DNA from: SHZI01 sp031395645
GTDB taxonomy: Bacteria; Pseudomonadota; Gammaproteobacteria; Steroidobacterales; GCA-2729495
Length of the DNA stretch: 64,000 nucleotides
NCBI GenBank assembly: GCA_031395645.1
Contig: JANNJM010000049.1
Span: forward strand, 1-64,000
Direction: 5' to 3'
The notes under the pieces are model-generated. The model had not been told where the DNA came from. It was given only the letters and a program-made list of their open reading frames with translations, and did not search any database. Made by a program: the position numbers and the translations under genes. This document shows, piece after piece, positions 58,947 to 64,000 of this stretch (position 1 is its first letter; each line of letters begins with the position of its first letter).

Positions 58947-59348
58947 CTAAGGCTCTTTCAACAGCTCGAAGCGCCCTGTCGCGCCGCTGAATGCTTCGTC
59001 CAGCGTCTGCTGGTGAAAGGCGAGGCTCCAGGTGCCGTCCCGGTTGACGTAGACGCTGGAGACCAGCGCGCGGTGTGTGCCCAGTTCTTTCCGCCGATGG
59101 GCGGTGGCGCTGTAAGCCAGTAGCAGTATCCGGTCGTGGAGCCTCAGCACACGCCGCCCACCGAAGCGGACGCCGGCCCAGCGCGGTGTTGCCTTGATCC
59201 ACTCAATGGCAGCGTCCCTCGCCAGCACGCCTGCCGGCGGCGGCAGCAACAGTACGCAGTCGTCCGTGAGGTGCCGCGCATAAAAGTCGGCGTCCTCGAG
59301 CCACAACTTCTGCTCCAGGGCCCAGAGATTGTCTTCAATCGTTGACAT
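58947..59348 (-). CDS. NTF2-like (DUF4440/SnoaL-type) small protein
   Basis: A 133-residue cytoplasmic protein with the cone-shaped NTF2 fold suggested by STIEDNLWALEQKLWLEDAD, FYARHLTDDCVLLLPPPAGV, LARDAAIEWIKATPRWAGV and SSVYVNRDGTWSLAFHQQTL. This matches DUF4440-like proteins, some of which are ketosteroid-isomerase-like enzymes or binding domains; no catalytic residue can be assigned. I use the ATG at 59348, with another in-frame ATG four codons upstream. No clear ribosome binding site was seen. It is flanked by the AbiE module and a sugar dehydrogenase gene. Confidence 0.8.
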   Translation of the reverse strand: MSTIEDNLWALEQKLWLEDADFYARHLTDDCVLLLPPPAGVLARDAAIEWIKATPRWAGVRFGGRRVLRLHDRILLLAYSATAHRRKELGTHRALVSSVYVNRDGTWSLAFHQQTLDEAFSGATGRFELLKEP

Positions 59349-59400
59349 GCTGACCGCCATCCATAGCTGTCGGGTGCGGGGTGATTCTACTGTTGTCTGC

Positions 59401-60972
59401 TCATGAATAGGGTACCAACCGCACGATTCGCGATCCTGCGGCATTTTCCAGCAGGAGATAGATCTCGCCCCGCGCGCTGACTTCGATGTCACGGAAGCGG
59501 GCCAGGTCCTTTAGCAGGGTTTCCGTGTGCGTAACCTTGTTGTCCACGACCTCCATGCGCAGCAGGTCCGTGGCCCGCAACGTACCCACGATTATGTTGT
59601 CCCGCCACTTCGGGAACGCCTTGCCCCGGTAGAAGACGAAGCTGGAAATGGCCTGGGAGGGCGTCATGTCGACGACCGGGAACTCCACGTCCCTGGCCTC
59701 GAGCCTGATATTCAGCGCTTTGGCGACGTCCACGGGCCGCCCGTCGTAATTCACACCGTTGGTGAACAACGGCCAGCCGTAGTTGCGGCCGGGGAGCAGG
59801 CGGTTCAGTTCGTCGCCACCGCGCGGGCCCATCTCGGTGCTCCAGACCTCCCGCGTGCGGGTATTGAATTCGAGGCCCTGCACGCTGCGATGCCCGTAGG
59901 TCCAGGTCGACTTGAGCGCTCCCGGCGTGTTGACGAAGGGATTGTCCGCCGGAATGTTTCCGTCGTCGTGGATGCGGTGGATCTTGCCGTAGGGGAGGGT
60001 GAGATCCTGGATGCCCATGTATTCCAATGGCCCCTTCATGCCCACGCTGAAGTACACATGACCCCCGTCGTCGAAGGCGAGCCGGCCGCCGGCAGCCAGG
60101 TCGGAGGTGTCGGTGTAGGTCGCGATATCCGCCCGCCAGAGGATTTCCTCATCGACCCACGCGCCGTCCCGAATACGGCCGCGGATGATCCGGTTCATGG
60201 ACACGGGGCGGTGGGAGCGCCGACTCAGGTCGTTACAGTCGCTGCAGCGATCCGTGTGGTGCAGGTAGATCCAGCCGTTCTTCCTGTACTTCGGATGCAG
60301 GGCCACGTCGAGCATCCAGCCGAGGCCCTGGACCTGGCCCAGAAACGTCGTTGAGTCGGCGTATACCGGTGGCGTGCCGCGGATGAGCGCAGACTGCTTG
60401 CCGTCGCGGCCGATAATGCTTAATCCGCGCATGCGCTCCGACAGCAGGATGCGCCCGTCAGGCAACAGCGCGATGGAGAACGGCATCGGATCCAGTCCCT
60501 CCGCGACGGCCTCGACGCGGAAGGCGTGGCGGTCGCTCGTGACGGCCCCCGTGGGCAGGGTGAGGGCGATGCCGGCCCGCTTGTCGAGGATCGTCGTGCC
60601 CTGGCGCTGCTCGGCGACGTAGAGGGCCAGATTCCAGATCTGGCTTTCGTTCAGGGTCCCGGACCAGGCGGGCATGCCCGTCTCGGGAAAGCCGCTCGCG
60701 ATACTCTTCGCGATCTCCCTGACGGAAGCGCCGTGCGTGAGTTCCACGCCGGCCAGCGGCTTGCCGAGGGTCGTGCCCCGCAGGTCCTCGCCGTGGCAGG
60801 CCGCGCACTTGTCGTTGAACTGCCGGATGAAGCCGTCCTGCATCGGAATCTTGCTGAGCTTCTCCCAGTCGACCTTGCCGGGGTCGAAGCCCTGGGCGAG
60901 CGCGACGTTGATGGGCGTTGCCAGCCAGACCAGTGCCAGCAGCAGGACGAGGCTTGATGCGGGTGGTGTCAT
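59401..60972 (-). CDS. Cytochrome c domain fused to PQQ-dependent aldose dehydrogenase-like propeller
   Basis: A 523-residue periplasmic protein with a signal peptide (SLVLLLALVWLATPINVALA). The N-terminal cytochrome c domain carries the haem motif Cys-Ala-Ala-Cys-His at about residue 57-61 and a likely Met ligand in FPETGMPAWSGTL. The C-terminal domain from about residue 150 is a soluble glucose/sorbosone-dehydrogenase (GSDH) six-bladed propeller: EGLDPMPFSIALLPDGRILL, GWMLDVALHPKYRKNGWIYL, TEMGPRGGDELNRLLPGRNY, GWPLFTNGVNYDGR. The two together would pass electrons from sugar or aldehyde oxidation by PQQ to a haem. An inserted Cys pair (HTDRCSDCNDLS) might bind metal. The substrate is unknown. 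Confidence 0.9.
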   Translation of the reverse strand: MTPPASSLVLLLALVWLATPINVALAQGFDPGKVDWEKLSKIPMQDGFIRQFNDKCAACHGEDLRGTTLGKPLAGVELTHGASVREIAKSIASGFPETGMPAWSGTLNESQIWNLALYVAEQRQGTTILDKRAGIALTLPTGAVTSDRHAFRVEAVAEGLDPMPFSIALLPDGRILLSERMRGLSIIGRDGKQSALIRGTPPVYADSTTFLGQVQGLGWMLDVALHPKYRKNGWIYLHHTDRCSDCNDLSRRSHRPVSMNRIIRGRIRDGAWVDEEILWRADIATYTDTSDLAAGGRLAFDDGGHVYFSVGMKGPLEYMGIQDLTLPYGKIHRIHDDGNIPADNPFVNTPGALKSTWTYGHRSVQGLEFNTRTREVWSTEMGPRGGDELNRLLPGRNYGWPLFTNGVNYDGRPVDVAKALNIRLEARDVEFPVVDMTPSQAISSFVFYRGKAFPKWRDNIIVGTLRATDLLRMEVVDNKVTHTETLLKDLARFRDIEVSARGEIYLLLENAAGSRIVRLVPYS

Positions 60973-61033
60973 GCGGACTCCTTGTGCTGGCTATCATACT
61001 GGTAGGATTGAGGCCTCAGTCACGCGGGAGTAG

Positions 61034-61561
61034 ATGATGCTGCGAACGATGCTGCCGGTCCTGATCATGAGCTTCCTGGTCGGTGCGTGCGCCACGGTGA
61101 CGGCACCCAAGCCGCTCAACGACGGCGAGCTGGCGCTGCCTGCCGGTTACGCCTCCTGGCAAAAGTTTCTCTCTGCCGTACAACGACCGGACGCCAGGCA
61201 GGTCCGCGAGATCTATATGAACCCGGCGGGCGCCTCTGCCACGGCCGCTGGCGGGTTTCCCAACGGGACGGTCTTCGTCATGGAGAATTACGGAGCACAA
61301 GCCAATGCGGACGGTTCGCTCGCGACCGGCCCGGATGGCAAGCTCGTCAAGGGCAAGTTGCTGCGGGTCTTTGTGATGGGCAAGGGGCAGGACTGGGGCC
61401 AGGCTGTCCCCGAAGGCCTGCGTAACGGCAACTGGGTCTACGCAAGCTACCTGCCGGACGGCGCCAGGGGTCCGGAAGACCCGAACAGCTGCCGGGGCTG
61501 CCACATTCCGGCGGCCGGCAAGGACTACGTCCACCGCTACGACGAGCACTTCGCCCGCTAG
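61034..61561 (+). CDS. Cytochrome P460-family lipoprotein
   Basis: A 175-residue protein with a lipoprotein signal (MMLRTMLPVLIMSFLVGAC). The fold signature is ALPAGYASWQKFLSAVQRPD, REIYMNPAG, GGFPNGTVFVMENYGAQ and LRNGNWVYASYLPDGA, ending with the haem-binding Cys-Arg-Gly-Cys-His in EDPNSCRGCHIPAAGKDYVH. This matches the cytochrome P460 family, which contains a haem c cross-linked to Lys and in nitrifiers oxidises hydroxylamine; other members are cytochrome c' beta types that bind NO. Whether a cross-link forms here cannot be told. It diverges from the cytochrome c/GSDH fusion gene across 61 bases, so both may be co-regulated. Confidence 0.88.
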   Translation: MMLRTMLPVLIMSFLVGACATVTAPKPLNDGELALPAGYASWQKFLSAVQRPDARQVREIYMNPAGASATAAGGFPNGTVFVMENYGAQANADGSLATGPDGKLVKGKLLRVFVMGKGQDWGQAVPEGLRNGNWVYASYLPDGARGPEDPNSCRGCHIPAAGKDYVHRYDEHFAR

Positions 61562-61562
61562 C

Positions 61563-62063
61563 GTGGCCCGGGTTCCGGACCACGGTGTGCCGGCCTGCGG
61601 TGTGCCGGCGCACCGCGAGGATGCTGACTACATGCGCCGGGCGCTCGAGCTGGCCCGTAACGCGGAGCTTTCCGGCGAGGTGCCGGTGGGCGCTGTGCTG
61701 GTTGTGGATGGCGTCGTGGTCGGGGAGGGCTGGAACCGGCCCATTGGCAGTTCCGATCCCACCGCCCACGCCGAAATCGAAGCGCTGCGGGCCGGGGCCC
61801 GCCAGCTCGGCAACTACCGCCTCGGCAGCTCCACCCTCTACGTCACCATGGAGCCCTGCCCGATGTGCGCCGGGGCCATGATTCATGCTCGTGTCGGCCG
61901 CCTCGTCTTTGGCACTCCTGATCTGCGCGCCGGGGCCGCGGGTACCGTCATCGATGTGCTCAGTGGCCCGGCGGCGAACCACCGGGTGGTGGTCTCAGGC
62001 GGGGTCCTCGCTGATGAGTGCCGTCAGCTCCTCCAGGATTTTTTCCGCGCCCGGCGGGGGTAA
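61563..62063 (+). CDS. tadA: tRNA-specific adenosine deaminase
   Basis: TadA converts adenosine 34 of tRNA-Arg(ACG) to inosine. The 166-residue frame starts with GTG at 61563, two bases after the preceding gene. The conserved core begins at DADYMRRALELARNAELSGE, so an internal start is also possible. The catalytic zinc site is HAEIEALRAG with PCPMCAGAMIHARVGRLVFG. The C-terminal SGGVLADECRQLLQDFFRARR is the normal end. TadA is usually essential. Confidence 0.95.
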   Translation: MARVPDHGVPACGVPAHREDADYMRRALELARNAELSGEVPVGAVLVVDGVVVGEGWNRPIGSSDPTAHAEIEALRAGARQLGNYRLGSSTLYVTMEPCPMCAGAMIHARVGRLVFGTPDLRAGAAGTVIDVLSGPAANHRVVVSGGVLADECRQLLQDFFRARRG

Positions 62064-62077
62064 GCGTGACGACCGTC

Positions 62078-62107
62078 TTGCTGCGGGTGCCGGACCGCGC
62101 CTATAGT
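62078..62107 (+). promoter_or_regulatory. Predicted liuR promoter
   Basis: TTGCTG (62078-62083) and TATAGT (62102-62107) are spaced 18 bases apart in the intergenic region upstream of liuR. The LiuR operator begins at the last base of the -10 element, so binding would block initiation. Confidence 0.6.
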
Positions 62108-62122
62108 TGACGTATACGTCAA
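62107..62122. promoter_or_regulatory. LiuR-type operator
   Basis: TTGACGTATACGTCAA is a perfect 16-base palindrome directly after the predicted -10 element of the liuR promoter. LiuR (MerR family) regulons in gamma- and betaproteobacteria use closely related ACGT-containing palindromes. The site implies autoregulation of liuR and control of the following ivd gene. Confidence 0.85.
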
Positions 62123-62146
62123 TAGCGACGATCAGGGAACCAGCCA

Positions 62147-62554
62147 GTGCCCGACCACCGCTACTCCATCCAGGAGGTCTCTCGGGAATTCGATGTGACC
62201 CCCCGCGCCCTGCGTTTCTACGAGGACAAGGGCCTGATCGCACCCGCACGGCGCGGCACGACGCGCCTGTATTCCGATCGCGACCGCACTCGTCTGCGCC
62301 TCGCCCTGCGCGGCATACGCCTTGGCTTTTCACTCGAGGAATGCCGCGAAATCATCGACTTGTACGACCCGCAGCAGCCGGGCGGCGCCCGCCAGTTGCT
62401 GCGCCTCTGCGACAAGATCCGGGAGCACCGGGCCGAACTCCTGCACAAGCTCCGGGACATCGAGGCCACCCTTGGCACCATGGGCGAGGTTGAGGCCCGG
62501 TGCCTGGCCGAACTGCTGAAGATTGACGCTAACGTCAGGAAGGCGGGCCATTGA
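62147..62554 (+). CDS. liuR: MerR-family regulator of branched-chain amino acid degradation (LiuR-like)
   Basis: A 135-residue transcription factor. The winged HTH is at the start (YSIQEVSREFDVTPRALRFY, EDKGLIAPARRGTTRLYSDR), followed by RLALRGIRLGFSLEECREII and a C-terminal dimerisation helix (LCDKIREHRAELLHKLRDIE). It lacks the metal-binding Cys of MerR or CueR. LiuR represses leucine and isovalerate genes until an acyl-CoA intermediate binds; the perfect palindrome upstream and the isovaleryl-CoA dehydrogenase gene downstream support the assignment. It starts with GTG at 62147 and overlaps the next gene by four bases. Confidence 0.88.
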   Translation: MPDHRYSIQEVSREFDVTPRALRFYEDKGLIAPARRGTTRLYSDRDRTRLRLALRGIRLGFSLEECREIIDLYDPQQPGGARQLLRLCDKIREHRAELLHKLRDIEATLGTMGEVEARCLAELLKIDANVRKAGH

Positions 62555-63723
62555 ACACCACGGCACAGGATTTTCTAGACTTCGGCTTCGATGACGGTAC
62601 GCGCCTGCTTCGGGACACGGTGCGGGAGTTCGCGGCACGGGAGATCGCACCGCGGGCGGCCGAGATCGACGCCGCCAACCAGTTTCCGAACGAACTCTGG
62701 CAGCAAATGGGCGCGATCGGGCTGCTCGGGATTACAGTGGAGCCCGACTACGGCGGCGCAGGACTGGGCTACCTGGAGCACGTGCTGGCGATGGAGGAGA
62801 TCAGCCGGGCCTCGGCCTCTGTGGGCTTGAGCTATGGCGCCCACTCAAATTTGTGCGTCAATCAGCTGCGACGAAATGGCACGGACGCGCAGAAGCGCCG
62901 GTACCTGCCAGGCCTCGTCAGCGGCGAATTCGTCGGTGCGCTTGCCATGAGCGAGCCGAATGCCGGTTCCGACGTGGTCAGCATGCGCCTCCGGGCGGAG
63001 CGCAGCGCGGACGGCTATGTCCTCAATGGCACCAAGATGTGGATCACCAACGGCCCGGATGCCCACGTGCTGATCGTGTATGCGCGCACCGAACCGGATG
63101 CGGGCGCGAAGGGCATCACCGCGTTCCTGATCGAGAAGCAGTTCCCCGGTTTCTCCACCGCGCAGAAGCTCGACAAACTCGGGATGCGGGGCTCAAACAC
63201 CTGCGAGCTGGTTTTCTGCGATTGCCACGTGCCCGCGGCGAACATCCTCGGCAACCTCAATGAGGGCGTGCGCGTGCTGATGAGCGGCCTCGACTACGAA
63301 CGGGTGGTCTTAAGCGCCGGTCCGCTTGGCATCATGCAGGCCTGCCTCGATACGGTGCTGCCCTATGTGCACGAGCGCCGCCAGTTCGGCCAGCCCATCG
63401 GCGAGTTTCAGCTGATCCAGGGCAAGCTGGCGGACATGTACACCACGCTGAACGCCTGCCGGGCCTACGTCTACGCAGTGGCACGAGCCGCCGACGCCGG
63501 CCGGACCACGCGCCAGGACGCGGCCGGGGCGATTCTCTACAGCTCCGAGCGGGCCACGCAGATGGCGCTGGACGCGATCCAGATCCTCGGTGGCAATGGC
63601 TATATCAACGAGTACCCCACGGGCCGGCTGCTCCGCGATGCGAAACTCTACGAGATCGGCGCCGGCACGTCGGAGATCCGCCGCATGCTGATCGGTCGCG
63701 AACTGTTCAACGCCACCGCCTGA
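62551..63723 (+). CDS. ivd: Isovaleryl-CoA dehydrogenase
   Basis: An FAD enzyme (liuA/ivd) that oxidises isovaleryl-CoA to 3-methylcrotonyl-CoA in leucine catabolism. The 390-residue protein shows acyl-CoA dehydrogenase signatures FVGALAMSEPNAGSDVVSMR, YVLNGTKMWITNGPDAHVLI and IQILGGNGYINEYPTGRLLR with DAKLYEIGAGTSEIRRMLIG. The stretch SASVGLSYGAHSNLCVNQL and the Glu in LDYERVVLSAGPLGIMQACL match the isovaleryl-CoA group, in which the catalytic Glu lies in this helix. It begins with TTG, overlapping the liuR stop (TTGA). Confidence 0.94.
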   Translation: MNTTAQDFLDFGFDDGTRLLRDTVREFAAREIAPRAAEIDAANQFPNELWQQMGAIGLLGITVEPDYGGAGLGYLEHVLAMEEISRASASVGLSYGAHSNLCVNQLRRNGTDAQKRRYLPGLVSGEFVGALAMSEPNAGSDVVSMRLRAERSADGYVLNGTKMWITNGPDAHVLIVYARTEPDAGAKGITAFLIEKQFPGFSTAQKLDKLGMRGSNTCELVFCDCHVPAANILGNLNEGVRVLMSGLDYERVVLSAGPLGIMQACLDTVLPYVHERRQFGQPIGEFQLIQGKLADMYTTLNACRAYVYAVARAADAGRTTRQDAAGAILYSSERATQMALDAIQILGGNGYINEYPTGRLLRDAKLYEIGAGTSEIRRMLIGRELFNATA

Positions 63724-63739
63724 TCGGGAGAGGCTGCAG

Positions 63740-64000
63740 ATGGCTGGTCGATACTTTGAGGACTTCCAGGTGGGGCAGGTCATTACCCACGACATTCACC
63801 GCACCGTGACCGAGACGGACAACCTGCTCATCACGACGCTGACCCACAACCCGGCCGCGCTGCACCTGGACGCCGAGTACTGCGCGGGGACCGAGTTCGG
63901 CCGGGTGCTGGTCAACAGCTGTTTCACGCTCAGCCTGATGATCGGCGTGTCCGTCCACGACACCACGCATCGCACCGCCGTTGCCAACCTGGGGATGGAC
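63740..64000 (+). CDS. MaoC-family hydratase, partial (runs off the window)
   Basis: The first 87 codons of a MaoC/hot-dog-fold dehydratase: MAGRYFEDFQVGQVITHDIH, RTVTETDNLLITTLTHNPAA, LHLDAEYCAGTEFGRVLVNS, CFTLSLMIGVSVHDTTHRTA. The Asn-x-x-x-x-His of HNPAALHLD fits the R-hydratase catalytic pair in shifted form. The ATG at 63740 has GGGAGAGG upstream. MaoC-type proteins often sit in liu/acyl-CoA clusters and may hydrate an enoyl-CoA made by the preceding dehydrogenase. The 3' end is outside the window. Confidence 0.88.
   Translation, partial: MAGRYFEDFQVGQVITHDIHRTVTETDNLLITTLTHNPAALHLDAEYCAGTEFGRVLVNSCFTLSLMIGVSVHDTTHRTAVANLGMD

Overview
The window reads as chromosomal DNA of a GC-rich gammaproteobacterium. 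The support is the gene order trmJ-isc-ndk-rlmN-pilW-rodZ-hisS-yfgM-bamB-der, the queA-tgt-yajC-secD-secF run, the xseA/guaB-guaA pair, and GTAG-headed REP palindromes like those of Xanthomonadales, Pseudomonas and relatives. Extracytoplasmic proteins with GlyGly-CTERM-like tails, a large TonB-dependent receptor and a LiuR-controlled leucine-degradation operon suggest an environmental heterotroph near the Xanthomonadales/Nevskiales/Steroidobacterales. That placement is inference. I see no phage, integrase, insertion-sequence transposase, CRISPR array or rRNA.

Layout. 1-6.2 kb: gltBD on the minus strand. 6.3-7.7 kb: REP clusters, a FrnE-like DsbA oxidoreductase and cytochrome b561. 7.8-13.8 kb: a surface cluster with a CTERM-tailed Ig-repeat protein, an outer-membrane barrel and a TonB-dependent receptor. 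13.9-18.4 kb: a PpiC lipoprotein, a DEAD-box helicase, a DUF1993 protein and an MBL hydrolase. 18.4-22.6 kb: three small regulatory or toxin-antitoxin modules (RHH/coiled-coil pair, HigBA, Xre-MbcA-ParS/RES) around mmsA. 22.6-28.0 kb: a lipoprotein methyltransferase, prfC, an enoyl-CoA hydratase and 2,4-dienoyl-CoA reductase. 28.2-31.7 kb: HicBA, then a tight cassette of flavin oxidase, methyltransferase and polytopic membrane protein. 31.8-34.6 kb: a second CTERM-tailed protein, tRNA-Leu(CAA) and a PD40 propeller protein. 34.7-40.1 kb: queA-tgt-yajC-secDF. 40.2-51.4 kb: suhB, then a near-gapless run trmJ to der containing a shortened isc locus and a RodZ with no C-terminal domain. 51.4-57.1 kb: metX, xseA, guaBA. 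57.1-58.8 kb: AbiEi/AbiEii. 59-64 kb: an NTF2-like protein, a cytochrome c/sugar dehydrogenase fusion, a P460-like cytochrome, tadA, and liuR-ivd-maoC, which runs off the end.

Themes. First, four or five toxin-antitoxin-type modules lie within 40 kb, several with clear palindromic operators, and two have promoters placed so that the mRNA would start at the start codon. Second, GTAG-headed REP elements repeatedly fuse to gene ends: the TAG inside GTAG is the stop codon of a methyltransferase gene, suhB and metX; frnE is translated through a REP; queA ends in a REP-like remnant. Third, the isc locus is reduced to a cysteine desulfurase with a degenerate IscU-like tail plus iscA, without iscR, separate iscU, hscBA or fdx. 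I found no wholly new defence or biosynthetic island. The best candidates for undescribed biology are the REP/stop-codon fusions, the IscS-IscU fusion, the RHH/coiled-coil pair and the oxidase-methyltransferase-membrane cassette.
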